Positions 1 through 6,664 of a stretch of DNA of 11,269 nt are shown here, in pieces; positions within the stretch are counted from its first letter, which is position 1, and every line of letters begins with the position of its first letter. The position numbers and the translations under genes were made by a program. The notes under the pieces are model-generated. The model had not been told where the DNA came from, did not search any database, and saw nothing but the letters and a program-made list of their open reading frames with translations. Source of the stretch: an uncultured Christensenella sp. Its GTDB lineage: Bacteria; Bacillota; Clostridia; Christensenellales; UBA1242. The DNA is taken from the NCBI GenBank assembly GCA_949293915.1, contig CASFFJ010000156.1, forward strand, positions 1 through 11,269, given 5' to 3'.

Positions 1-7
1 AATTTAT

Positions 8-487
8 ATGCCTGTCACATTGTCGCAAATGGACATAAAACAAGCGAGCGACTTTATTAACAGAGTGATTTATTTTATCGACACAACGCCCATATTAAAA
101 GGGGACAAGGACAACAGGGGATTTTGTTTAACACCTGATTTAAGGTATTGTTGGACACGGCACGTGAGCGGGTTTGAGATCAATGAAGCGCTTGAGGAAA
201 AAAAGCCGCAGTATGATGAGAGTTATTTAAGGTATCAGAGAAGGAAAAATTGCATATATTGCGGGGGTTTAGGTAATGAGGTGCATCACATTAAAAGAGG
301 GTCGGGACTCGGGCGCAAAAATCCCGACTGGTTTACAATTCCCTTGTGCGAGAGGTGTCACAAGTTATTGCATGATGAAATAGGGGAGGCTGAATTTTTA
401 AGAGGATTAAGCGGAGTATTAAACGGTCTTGATATAAAAGAATTCTGTGCGTTGTGCTATAAAAGATTTAAACTGCATTTGGAATAA
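8..487 (+). CDS. HNH-type nuclease domain protein, possibly 5'-truncated
   Basis: A 159-residue protein whose C-terminal half is a zinc-type HNH fold. Visible elements are C82-x2-C85, H93-H94, then C114-x2-C117-H118 and H122, which fits metal and DNA phosphate binding. The N-terminal 80 residues are not recognisable. The reading frame has no stop between the ATG at 8 and the left edge, and only seven bases lie upstream, so no ribosome site can be judged and the true start may be further left. Similar phage HNH proteins (HNHc_6/DUF968-like) sit at the end of replication or recombination modules, which suits its place before a block of hairpins and the packaging genes. The nuclease role is inferred from motifs only. 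The gene ends in tandem TAA codons just before a hairpin. Confidence 0.7.
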   Translation: MPVTLSQMDIKQASDFINRVIYFIDTTPILKGDKDNRGFCLTPDLRYCWTRHVSGFEINEALEEKKPQYDESYLRYQRRKNCIYCGGLGNEVHHIKRGSGLGRKNPDWFTIPLCERCHKLLHDEIGEAEFLRGLSGVLNGLDIKEFCALCYKRFKLHLE

Positions 488-492
488 TAAAA

Positions 493-515
493 GCGGCAAA
501 TGCCGCCCTCTTTTT
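493..515 (+). terminator. Probable intrinsic terminator after the first HNH gene
   Basis: A GC-rich hairpin with stem GCGGC (493-497) and GCCGC (502-506), loop AAAT, followed by CCTCTTTTT. It starts six bases after the stop of the upstream gene. The stem is short but wholly G/C and the T run is adequate, so this plausibly ends the upstream transcript. Confidence 0.6.
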
Positions 516-550
516 GGTTTAATTGACGTACTCGGTAGATTCAAAACAGT

Positions 551-580
551 CACGGGCAGCGCAAGTTTGCCCGTGTTTCC
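551..580 (+). terminator. Hairpin, possible terminator (first of a similar pair)
   Basis: A perfect 8-bp stem CACGGGCA (551-558) and TGCCCGTG (568-575) with a 9-base loop, followed by TTTCC. The T tract is short, so termination could be weak or the hairpin may have another role. A second hairpin of similar sequence follows at 615-638. Confidence 0.45.
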
Positions 581-614
581 TTGAGCCTGTTTTTGCGTAA
601 AGCCAACTATGGTG

Positions 615-646
615 CGGGCAGCCGCGCATTGCTGCCCGTTTTCTTT
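615..646 (+). terminator. Probable intrinsic terminator (second of a similar pair)
   Basis: A perfect 8-bp stem CGGGCAGC (615-622) and GCTGCCCG (631-638), 8-base loop, followed directly by TTTTCTTT. This is a good rho-independent terminator. Its 3' arm and tail (633-653) resemble 568-589 of the preceding hairpin, so the two look like diverged copies of one unit. Confidence 0.6.
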
Positions 647-699
647 AGGCTTGATTTATTAATATATTCTGAGTTCCTTTCTTTTTTTTGTATTCTTTG

Positions 700-730
700 C
701 CCCGCGGACAAAAGAGTCTGCGGGGTCTTT
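700..730 (+). terminator. Strong hairpin, probable terminator or leader structure
   Basis: A 10-bp stem, 700-709 with 716-725, containing one G-T wobble (706 with 719) and a 6-base loop AAAAGA, followed by TCTTT. It is the most stable hairpin in the gap and ends about 33 bases before the start of the next HNH gene. It may end upstream transcription or act as a control point at the head of the late operon. No convincing -35/-10 promoter pair was found nearby. Confidence 0.5.
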
Positions 731-758
731 AAAGTTTTAGAAGGTTTGCAGGGAGCGG

Positions 759-1076
759 GTGGCAAAAGATTACGCGAAAAGTTTTTATAATTCATCGACC
801 TGGCGAAGGACGGCTTCCGCCTACAAGGCAAGCAAGTACGGAGTGTGCGAGCGCTGCGGGCGCCCGTATGGCAGGATAGTGCACCATAAAGTACACATAA
901 CGCCTGAGAATATTAACGATGTTGGTGTGGTGTTGAATTGGGATAATTTAGAGCTTTTGTGCATCGATTGTCATAATAGAGAACACTTTGAAAAAAACCT
1001 GTCGACCCGCGAGGGTCTTAAGTTTGATGAGTTGGGGTATTTGATTAAAGCGACCGTGCAAGAGCGACTAATGTAA
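759..1076 (+). CDS. HNH endonuclease of the phage packaging module
   Basis: A 105-residue HNH endonuclease of the small type found next to terminase genes. Zinc ligands are C30-x2-C33 and C68-x2-C71; the HNH core is H42-H43, N63 in a W-D-N motif, and H72. In HK97 and many cos phages such proteins associate with terminase and help cut DNA at cos during packaging. The start is GTG at 759, with GGGAG at 751-755 close upstream and a further AGAAGG at 739-744. The protein then begins with the A-K-D-Y-A-K-x-F-Y-x-S-x-x-W pattern typical of the family N-terminus, which supports this start. The position directly before the terminase small subunit and a repeat-rich gap fits the role. Family assignment is firm; activity is inferred. 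Confidence 0.88.
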   Translation: MAKDYAKSFYNSSTWRRTASAYKASKYGVCERCGRPYGRIVHHKVHITPENINDVGVVLNWDNLELLCIDCHNREHFEKNLSTREGLKFDELGYLIKATVQERLM

Positions 1077-1117
1077 GTACTATGATGTAAGACGACCGCC
1101 GCCAGAGCTGCTGTATG

Positions 1118-1191
1118 GATGAGCGCCGCCGCCGCAAAAGCCACCACTTGGATGACTAATGCACGGGCAAGCGCCGCAAGATGAGCGCCGC
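1118..1191 (+). repeat. Short direct repeats GATGAGCGCCGC / AGCGCCGC
   Basis: A perfect 12-base direct repeat at 1118-1129 and 1180-1191, 62 bases apart, with a third partial copy (AGCGCCGC) at 1170-1177. A further GATGA lies at 1151-1155. The copies could be binding sites for the terminase small subunit or HNH protein; that role is inference from location. Confidence 0.6.
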
Positions 1192-1243
1192 AGGGGTGAG
1201 TACGGAACCCATACCCCCCCAAAAAAAATAACAACTCACCCCT
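1192..1243. repeat. 10-bp perfect inverted repeat flanking a C/A run
   Basis: AGGGGTGAGT (1192-1201) is the exact reverse complement of ACTCACCCCT (1234-1243). The 32-base interval holds the C7-A8 run. It may be part of a protein-binding or cleavage site in the packaging region, or an extruded hairpin. Confidence 0.6.
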
Positions 1244-1330
1244 CCCAACACCGCATGCCCCACTTATGTGTGATGTTGAAGTCGTTCCATGGGGGGTGTA
1301 GTAACAAATAAAATCTATCTTATATCTTTT

Positions 1331-1336
1331 GAGGTG
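1331..1336 (+). promoter_or_regulatory. Ribosome binding site deciding the TTG start of the terminase small subunit
   Basis: GAGGTG is complementary to the 16S rRNA 3' end and lies 4 bases before TTG at 1341. The upstream in-frame TTG at 1329 overlaps this motif and has no ribosome site of its own, so 1341 is preferred. Confidence 0.7.
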
Positions 1337-1340
1337 TATT

Positions 1341-1754
1341 TTGTCCAGAAAAACCAAATATGACGACGTTTTAAACGAAACTACGGGCGCCTTTTACAGC
1401 GGAAGACAAAAAGACAAGCTTATAAAAGAGCGCCTTAAAAAACTGAGCGAAATTTTCGACACCTGCGACATCGACAAAAACAAGCGTGACATCGCGCAGC
1501 CTTTAATCGAACAAGCCGCTTTTATGTCGGTCGAGTTATGCGATTTAAAAGAGCAGATAAAACGCGACGGCTGCGTTGAATTTTACCAGAACGGCGCGAA
1601 CCAAAAAGGCAGAAAACGAAGCGCCGCCGTAGATGTCTACAACACCATGATTAAAAATTATACCTCCGTGACAAAGCAACTTATAGACTTAATACCTAAA
1701 ACTGACATGCTCGCGGATGACGGTTTTGATGATTTTTTGAATGACTCCGATTGA
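1341..1754 (+). CDS. terS: Phage terminase small subunit (P27-like)
   Basis: A 137-residue protein with TTG start at 1341, chosen because GAGGTG sits 4 bases upstream. The family recognises packaging-initiation DNA and stimulates the large subunit. The sequence is mainly helical and charged; the middle shows the pattern expected of P27-type small subunits: an N-terminal helical domain, an 'NGANQKGRK' segment leading to a long helix, and an 'LIDLIP' near the end before an acidic tail. Similarity is modest, so naming depends partly on position: directly before a clear large subunit, overlapping it by 14 bases, and after a cos-type HNH gene. The overlap implies translational coupling. The acidic C-terminus (D/N-rich last 10 residues) may contact the large subunit, which is inference. 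Confidence 0.8.
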   Translation: MSRKTKYDDVLNETTGAFYSGRQKDKLIKERLKKLSEIFDTCDIDKNKRDIAQPLIEQAAFMSVELCDLKEQIKRDGCVEFYQNGANQKGRKRSAAVDVYNTMIKNYTSVTKQLIDLIPKTDMLADDGFDDFLNDSD

Positions 1755-3429
1755 TGAAAAAACAAACCCGATATTTCAATACTATAGCGAAATCCAATCC
1801 GGCAAAATAATTGTTTCGACAAAAGTTAAATTATTTTACAAACATTTAACCGAAGACCTGCTTGATGAAAATTCAAAATACTACTACTGCGAAAAGAAGG
1901 CAAACCGTGCACTGACTTTTATTCAAAAATACTGCAAACATATAAAAGGTAAATTTGCGCGAAAGCCCTTTTTATTGGAACTATGGCAAAAGGCGCTTGT
2001 ATGCGCTCTTTTTGGCGTATTAAACAAAGAAACAAATCTAAGGCGTTTTATAAAAGTCTTTTTACTTGTCGCAAGGAAAAACGGCAAATCAATGCTTGCC
2101 TCGGCAATAGCGCTCTATTGCCTTGTTGCCGACAACGAACCGGGCGCGGAATGTTACGCCGTTGCGACAAAACGCGACCAGGCAAAAATAATCTGGAGCT
2201 GCGCGGTGGATATGGTTAAAAAATCCCCCGCTCTAAATAAAAGACTCAAATGTCTTGTTTCAAGCGTAAAATACGAAAAAACAAACAGCTTCTTTGTACC
2301 GCTTGGAGCCGACTCCAACAAGCAGGACGGCTTAAACCCCCACATCGCAACAATTGACGAAATTCACGCTTTCAAAGATAAAAATTTGTACGATGTCGTA
2401 ATAGACGGCATGGGCGCACGCGAACAGCCCATAATTTTCATAACAACAACCTGCGGGACAATTCGGGAAGGCATTTTTGACATCGAATACGACGAAGCGA
2501 CAAGCGTAATCGACGGTTACCGTGACCCCGACAAATACCAGGACCCGACGTATTTGCCCCTTTTATATGAACTTGACTCAAAAAACGAATGGACAAACGA
2601 AAAATTCTGGCAAAAAGCAAATCCAAATCTTGGTGTATCAAAATCCCTCGAATACCTAAGAAGTAAATACAAAAGGGCGCAAAATGATGCAAGAAACCGC
2701 AAAAACTTCCTTACTAAAGATTTAAACGTAAGGGAAAACAACGGCGAAGCCTGGCTGAGTTTTGACGAAGTTGTTAACAGTGCAAAATTTGATATCTCAT
2801 TGCTTAAGCCTGACTATGCAATAGGCGGCGTTGACCTCTCTCGCACCACAGACCTTACAAGCGCCTGCATAATTTTCAGACTTAAAGACGACCCCATACT
2901 GTATGCGCAGCATATGTACTGGCTTCCTGAGGATGTATTTGAAAAAAGAATACAGGAGGACAAAATGCACTATGACGTTTGGCACAAACAAGGCTTTTTA
3001 AGGCTCTGCCCCGGCAACACCATAAGGGTGGAAGACGTAAAAGACTGGTTTTGCGAAATGTACGAGCAGTACGACATTTATTTACCCTATTGCGGTTATG
3101 ATAGTTGGAGCAGCAGGCACTTTGTAGACATTATGAAAACAAGCTTTGGTGAACAGTGTATGGAGCCTGTCATACAAGGTAAAAAAACGCTCTCGCTCCC
3201 CATGCAGCAGATGGGAGCAGACTTAAAAGCAAAGCTTATAAATTACAACGACAACCCCATAACCCGTTGGTGCTTATCAAACACAAGCGTTGATATAGAT
3301 AAAAACGGCAATATTCAGCCCGTAAAAACATCGAATTCAAAGCTCAGAATAGACGGCACGGCGGCGCTTCTTGATGCATATACGATTTATTTAAAAAGAC
3401 AAGAAGAATACATGGCACTTATCACATGA
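1741..3429 (+). CDS. terL: Phage terminase large subunit (HK97-like, Terminase_1)
   Basis: A complete 562-residue packaging motor: an N-terminal ATPase that drives DNA into the prohead and a C-terminal RNase H-like nuclease that cuts the concatemer. Visible motifs are Walker A RKNGKS (R112-S117), Walker B with D206-E207 after a hydrophobic strand, and the coupling motif ITTTCG (234-239). The nuclease acidic residues are likely D365 (GGVDLS), D454 (GYDSW) and D538 (RIDGT), with D545 nearby. Length is normal for the family. ATG at 1741 lies inside the end of the small subunit gene, and the TGA stop overlaps the ATG of the portal gene by 4 bases, so the three are coupled. No damage is visible. 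Family assignment is very secure. Confidence 0.96.
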   Translation: MTPIDEKTNPIFQYYSEIQSGKIIVSTKVKLFYKHLTEDLLDENSKYYYCEKKANRALTFIQKYCKHIKGKFARKPFLLELWQKALVCALFGVLNKETNLRRFIKVFLLVARKNGKSMLASAIALYCLVADNEPGAECYAVATKRDQAKIIWSCAVDMVKKSPALNKRLKCLVSSVKYEKTNSFFVPLGADSNKQDGLNPHIATIDEIHAFKDKNLYDVVIDGMGAREQPIIFITTTCGTIREGIFDIEYDEATSVIDGYRDPDKYQDPTYLPLLYELDSKNEWTNEKFWQKANPNLGVSKSLEYLRSKYKRAQNDARNRKNFLTKDLNVRENNGEAWLSFDEVVNSAKFDISLLKPDYAIGGVDLSRTTDLTSACIIFRLKDDPILYAQHMYWLPEDVFEKRIQEDKMHYDVWHKQGFLRLCPGNTIRVEDVKDWFCEMYEQYDIYLPYCGYDSWSSRHFVDIMKTSFGEQCMEPVIQGKKTLSLPMQQMGADLKAKLINYNDNPITRWCLSNTSVDIDKNGNIQPVKTSNSKLRIDGTAALLDAYTIYLKRQEEYMALIT

Positions 3430-4145
3430 TTAATTTATTTAAAAATATAAAAAATAAAATATCACCTAAAAAAAGCGTGTACGGCGTGAAGTTAATGCAG
3501 CAGAATACATACGCTAACACTTTCAGCTACGACGGGCAAATTTATCGCTCCGATATCGTGCGCGCTTGCATAAGACCGTTTGCAAATGCTATAAGTAAAC
3601 TCTATGCAAAACATATAAGATTAAGCGCAAACAACATCTTAGTATACCCCGAGCCCTATATAAAAGCACTGCTTGAGCAGCCTAACCCCTATATGCACGG
3701 GCAAATGCTTTTGTATAAGCTTGCAATACAAACAAAACTCAACTCAAACGCTTTTGCGCTTATATACAGAGATGAAAACGGCTGCCCTTCGCAAATCTAC
3801 CCTATCCCCGCCGTAGCTGCCGATGCGCGATACGATGATTACGGCTATTTATGGATTGAATTTCTTGTCAAAAACGGAAATAAATTCACTTTCCCATACC
3901 GCGATTTAATACATTTGAGGCAAGACTACAACGAAAATGATATTTTTGGCGAATCGCCCTCAAGAACGCTTGTTGACCTTATGGATATTGTTGCGACAAC
4001 CGACTCGGGCATTAAAGGCGCTATTATAAACGGCGGCACGCTTCGATGGCTGCTTAAATTTAATCAGGTCGTAAAGCCTGAAAAGCTAAAAGAGGAAGCA
4101 CTCAGATTTATGCAAAATTATCTGAGTATTTCAGACAGCGCGTAA
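3426..4145 (+). CDS. Portal protein, N-terminal part (gene interrupted by in-frame TAA)
   Basis: The first 239 residues of an HK97-type portal protein (Phage_portal family), the dodecameric ring at the prohead vertex through which DNA enters. Family features are the 'YRSDIVRACIRPFANAIS' helix near the start, 'LLEQPNPYMHG', 'IYRDENGCPSQIYPIP', 'DLIHLRQDYNENDIFGESP' and 'LLKFNQVVKPEKL'. ATG at 3426 overlaps the terminase stop by 4 bases. The frame ends at TAA (4143-4145), then stays open in the same frame through the rest of a portal protein to 4613. The reading therefore breaks at codon 240 of a 395-residue gene. If not suppressed, this fragment alone should not make a working portal. Confidence 0.9.
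   Translation: MINLFKNIKNKISPKKSVYGVKLMQQNTYANTFSYDGQIYRSDIVRACIRPFANAISKLYAKHIRLSANNILVYPEPYIKALLEQPNPYMHGQMLLYKLAIQTKLNSNAFALIYRDENGCPSQIYPIPAVAADARYDDYGYLWIEFLVKNGNKFTFPYRDLIHLRQDYNENDIFGESPSRTLVDLMDIVATTDSGIKGAIINGGTLRWLLKFNQVVKPEKLKEEALRFMQNYLSISDSA
4143..4145 (+). other. In-frame TAA interrupting the portal gene
   Basis: TAA at codon 240 lies between GCG and GAC, with clear portal sequence before and after in the same frame. CAA or GAA changed at one base would restore the gene. No slippery run is nearby and the frame does not shift, so this differs from the two frameshift sites downstream. Confidence 0.9.
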
Positions 4146-4157
4146 GACAACAACATA

Positions 4158-4613
4158 GTGGGTGCGATAGACAATAGAGCGGTACTTGAGCAACTCAAAA
4201 CTGATGACTATGTGCCAAACGCCACCCAGATGGACAAAACCATAAACCGCATTTACAACTTCTTTGGTACAAACGAGAAAATTATACAGGCAAAATACAC
4301 GGAAGACGAATGGAATGCATATTCTAAAAGTGAGATTGAACCGTTTGCGCTTCAATTGCAAAACGAGTTTACATCTAAACTGTTCACGCCCCGCGAGCGC
4401 GCCTGCGGTAACAAAATTGTTTTTGAAGAGGCATCTTTGCAATGCGCAAGCATATCAACAAAATTAAATTTGCGCGAAATGGTGGACAGGGGCGCGATGA
4501 CACCGAACGAGTGGCGCGCCGCGTTTAATCTGCCGCCGATTGACGGCGGTGATAAACCGCTAAGACGGAAAGATACGGGATTCGCCCAAGAAGACAGCGG
4601 AGGTAATAATTGA
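4158..4613 (+). CDS. Portal protein, C-terminal part (same frame, after the TAA)
   Basis: About 150 residues matching the C-terminal part of HK97-type portals: 'YVPNATQMDKTINRIYNFFG', 'TEDEWNAY', 'IEPFALQLQNEFTSKLF', and the conserved end 'MVDRGAMTPNEWRAAFNLPP' followed by a short Gly/Asp-rich tail. It continues the same frame as the upstream fragment; only codon 240 is a stop. A GTG at 4158 is the first possible start but has no ribosome site, so independent translation is unlikely. The stop (4611-4613) overlaps the ATG of the protease gene by one base. Best treated as the second part of a single interrupted gene, 3426-4613. Confidence 0.85.
   Translation: MGAIDNRAVLEQLKTDDYVPNATQMDKTINRIYNFFGTNEKIIQAKYTEDEWNAYSKSEIEPFALQLQNEFTSKLFTPRERACGNKIVFEEASLQCASISTKLNLREMVDRGAMTPNEWRAAFNLPPIDGGDKPLRRKDTGFAQEDSGGNN
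4599..4603 (+). promoter_or_regulatory. Ribosome binding site of the protease gene
   Basis: GGAGG lies 9 bases before ATG 4613 and 6 bases before an in-frame TTG at 4610. ATG is preferred because it is the stronger start codon and forms the common TGATG stop/start overlap with the portal gene. Confidence 0.6.
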
Positions 4614-5368
4614 TGAATACAATTGAAGACAATTTAGACCAATTTTTACAGGTGCACAATGTAACAAAAGACAGTGCCGACCTCTATTTTTACGGTTATA
4701 TCGTTTCCTCTTGGTGGGGTGCACTTGATGAGTGCGACCAGTACCCTGCGAGTGTTAAAAATTTCTTAAACTCGGTTAAGGGAAAAAATTTAAACATATA
4801 TATAAACTCGGGCGGCGGCAATGTTTTTGCAGGCATGGCGATATATAACATGCTTAAACGTCACGAGGGCTACAAAGTCGCATACAATGACGGCGTTATG
4901 GCTTCAATATCAAGCGTAATCCCGCTTGCGGCGGATAAAGTTATAATGCCCGAAAATTCGCTTTACATGGTACACAAACCAATGCTCAATATTTCGGGCA
5001 ACGCAGATACAATGCGAACCGCCGCAGATATTCTCGATAAAACTCAAGAGTGCATTTTGCAGACATATATGCAATACGCAAAGCCAGGCATAACAAAAGA
5101 TATGATTGACGATTTAATGAACGCTGAAAGCTGGTTGAGTGCGCAAGACACTCAACAATATTTCAATTTTGAGATATCCGCGGCAAACAAAGTAGTTGCA
5201 AGTGCGCAATACAGCGGATTTAGCAAGAATATTGAAAACTCTTTTGTAGATAACGCCCTGAATATAAGAAAAACGGAATTAATCGAAGCACAAAATGCAA
5301 AAAATAAAAAGATACTGCAGACAAAATTAAATTTTATAAGGATGAAAGGAGTAAACAGATGTCTTTAG
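4613..5368 (+). CDS. ClpP-like prohead maturation protease (peptidase S14)
   Basis: A 251-residue serine protease of the ClpP type, encoded between portal and capsid as in many HK97-like head modules; it is expected to trim the capsid N-terminal scaffold domain during maturation. Visible features are the 'YINSGGGNVFAG' strand-turn, the nucleophile S98 in 'DGVMAS', and the likely catalytic H121 in 'YMVHKPM', followed by 'ESWLSAQDTQQY'. The third catalytic residue is not certain by eye. The C-terminal 50 residues are charged and may tether the enzyme inside the prohead (inference). Start ATG 4613 is chosen over TTG 4610. The gene overlaps the capsid gene by 10 bases. Confidence 0.92.
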   Translation: MNTIEDNLDQFLQVHNVTKDSADLYFYGYIVSSWWGALDECDQYPASVKNFLNSVKGKNLNIYINSGGGNVFAGMAIYNMLKRHEGYKVAYNDGVMASISSVIPLAADKVIMPENSLYMVHKPMLNISGNADTMRTAADILDKTQECILQTYMQYAKPGITKDMIDDLMNAESWLSAQDTQQYFNFEISAANKVVASAQYSGFSKNIENSFVDNALNIRKTELIEAQNAKNKKILQTKLNFIRMKGVNRCL

Positions 5369-6609
5369 CTGAAAACTACAAAGCACAAAGAGAGGAGCTT
5401 GAAACGCGCGCGCAGGCTCTTATTGACGAAAACAAAGCGGACGAAGCGCAAAACGTACTTGACGAAATTAAAAAGCTTGATGAGGAGTTTGAAAACGCGG
5501 CAAAAATTCAGGCAAACCTGAATTCGATAAAAGATAAGCCCGCCGTAAACTTTCAAAATATTCAAAAACCCTCGCAAAAAGCTCCCGTAATTGATAATTT
5601 TACTCATAACGATGTCAAAGATGAGGTAAAATTATACGAAACAGCTTTTGCAAAAAATCTTATGGGGCAGCCCTTGAACACTTTGGAAAATGAAATTTTT
5701 GACAAAGTTAACCTTGATTTTAAAAATGCTGCTCAAACAACCGAACAGCACGGGGTGTTGGTGCCTAAAACGGTGCAGGAAAAAATATTTAGAAAAATAA
5801 GCGAGTTGCACCCTGTTTTAGCTGATGTTACAGGATTTGGCGTTAAAGGCGATTTAACTTTTATTGTTGATGAAGCAACAACCGATGCCGCAAATAAAGA
5901 CCTCTGGACTAACGAAGCGACTGAAACACCCGACAGTAAAGATGCTAATTTTAAAGAAATCACTTTGAGCGGCTGCGAATTAGTCAAAGGTACTACTTTG
6001 AGCTGGAAACTCAAAAAAATGTCAATTGATGACTTTTTAAATTATGTTATTGAAAAGCTGTCGGAAAAAATGGGCAACGCGCTTGCCTATGCATTTTTTA
6101 ACGGCAAGGGCAAACCCGGTGACTCTGACAGCTTTAAGGCTCAGCCCTTAGGTGTTATAACCGCACTTAGCAAAGAAACTTCAACGCCCCGTATAGTCAC
6201 ATATACAGACACCGACGACCTTGAAGTAAAAGTAAGAAATACAATTGCAAAAGTAAAAAGCGGCTACGGCAAACTCGCTTGCATTTACGCAAATAACGAT
6301 TTTGTCTGGAATACGCTTGCAAACATTAAAGATAAGAACGGCAGAGCGTATTTTGTAACCGATTACAACTCGGGCGGTGTCGGCAGGATTTTTGGGCTTA
6401 TTGTCAAAGAAGAGGATGCGGTGCCAAACGATAATATGGTAATAGGGGCATTTAAAAAATGCTACACCTACAATACAAATGAGCCTATGTCGATTACTTC
6501 GCAAGATGAAACAAGAAAACGTCAGACATTCTACAGCGCATATTCAATTATTGACGGCGCACCACTTGACCTTGACGGCTTTGCACTCTTAAAAAAAGCA
6601 CAGTCGTAA
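5359..6609 (+). CDS. Major capsid protein (HK97 fold)
   Basis: A 416-residue HK97-type capsid protein (Phage_capsid). Residues 1-55 are a highly charged coiled coil, the usual internal scaffold (delta) domain, followed by a linker to about residue 90. The shell domain includes 'VLVPKTVQEKIFRKISELHP' near 133-152. No separate scaffolding gene is present, which fits this arrangement. The start has a strong AAAGGAG (5345-5351) 7 bases upstream, as expected for the most abundant protein. The 3' end is unusual: codons TTA AAA AAA at 6589-6597 form an A AAA AAA slippery heptamer just 9 bases before the TAA stop, with a stable hairpin after it and an open -1 frame. A minor 511-residue form is therefore predicted. 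Confidence 0.94.
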   Translation: MSLAENYKAQREELETRAQALIDENKADEAQNVLDEIKKLDEEFENAAKIQANLNSIKDKPAVNFQNIQKPSQKAPVIDNFTHNDVKDEVKLYETAFAKNLMGQPLNTLENEIFDKVNLDFKNAAQTTEQHGVLVPKTVQEKIFRKISELHPVLADVTGFGVKGDLTFIVDEATTDAANKDLWTNEATETPDSKDANFKEITLSGCELVKGTTLSWKLKKMSIDDFLNYVIEKLSEKMGNALAYAFFNGKGKPGDSDSFKAQPLGVITALSKETSTPRIVTYTDTDDLEVKVRNTIAKVKSGYGKLACIYANNDFVWNTLANIKDKNGRAYFVTDYNSGGVGRIFGLIVKEEDAVPNDNMVIGAFKKCYTYNTNEPMSITSQDETRKRQTFYSAYSIIDGAPLDLDGFALLKKAQS

Positions 6610-6664
6610 GCTCAGGGGATAACAGCGGCGAAGACGATACAGCCCCCGCACTGGAGCTTGCGAC
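6591..6664 (+). promoter_or_regulatory. Predicted -1 programmed frameshift signal at the end of the capsid gene
   Basis: The slippery heptamer A AAA AAA occupies 6591-6597 in the right phase (TTA AAA AAA). A 5-base spacer (6598-6602) leads to an 11-bp stem, GTCGTAAGCTC (6603-6613) with GAGCTTGCGAC (6654-6664), one wobble pair at 6607-6660. GGGG (6615-6618) can also pair with CCCC (6644-6647) inside. The capsid stop codon lies within the 5' arm. This matches the standard layout of bacterial and viral -1 frameshift sites. A homopolymer sequencing error is the main alternative: eight A's would give a direct in-frame fusion. Confidence 0.75.

Larger units (their letters stand above)
1077..1340. 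other. Candidate cos / terminase-binding region (non-coding)
   Basis: A 264-base gap between the HNH and terminase small subunit genes with no credible ORF. It contains the direct repeat GATGAGCGCCGC at 1118-1129 and 1180-1191, three copies of AGCGCCGC (1122-1129, 1170-1177, 1184-1191), a 10-bp inverted repeat (1192-1201 with 1234-1243), a run of seven C then eight A (1214-1228), the palindromes GCATGC (1253-1258) and CCATGG (1287-1292), and a six-G run (1291-1296). In cos phages the packaging site lies just before the terminase small subunit gene, and repeated short motifs often bind that subunit. The assignment rests on position and repeat structure; the exact cut site cannot be read from the sequence. 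Confidence 0.5.

Noticed and set aside
581..610. Possible promoter TTGAGC (581-586) with AACTAT (605-610)
   Set aside because: The -10 element matches the consensus poorly and spacing is 18; not enough to call a promoter.
488..758. tRNA gene in the hairpin-rich gap
   Set aside because: No cloverleaf, no TTC-type T-loop and no acceptor pairing; stems are simple hairpins with T-rich tails.
581..790. 69-codon + strand ORF in the hairpin region
   Set aside because: It runs through two hairpins and their T-tracts, starts with TTG without a ribosome site, and the protein has no recognisable pattern; it overlaps the start of the HNH gene.
1118..1191. Repeats as a possible CRISPR fragment
   Set aside because: Copies are only 8-12 bases with uneven spacing; no 25-35 base repeat or spacer order.
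971..1357. 128-codon - strand ORF over the candidate cos region
   Set aside because: Antisense to the HNH gene end, with Ala-rich low-complexity sequence caused by the GCC repeats; no strand change is expected in this operon.
4131..4442. 103-codon - strand ORF opposite the portal C-terminal part
   Set aside because: Antisense shadow of portal coding sequence with no recognisable protein pattern.
4143..6609. General reassignment of TAA as a sense codon
   Set aside because: TAA ends many genes here at expected family lengths (HNH proteins, gp10-like, tail terminator, sheath), and reading through the capsid TAA in frame 0 gives an unrelated short tail.
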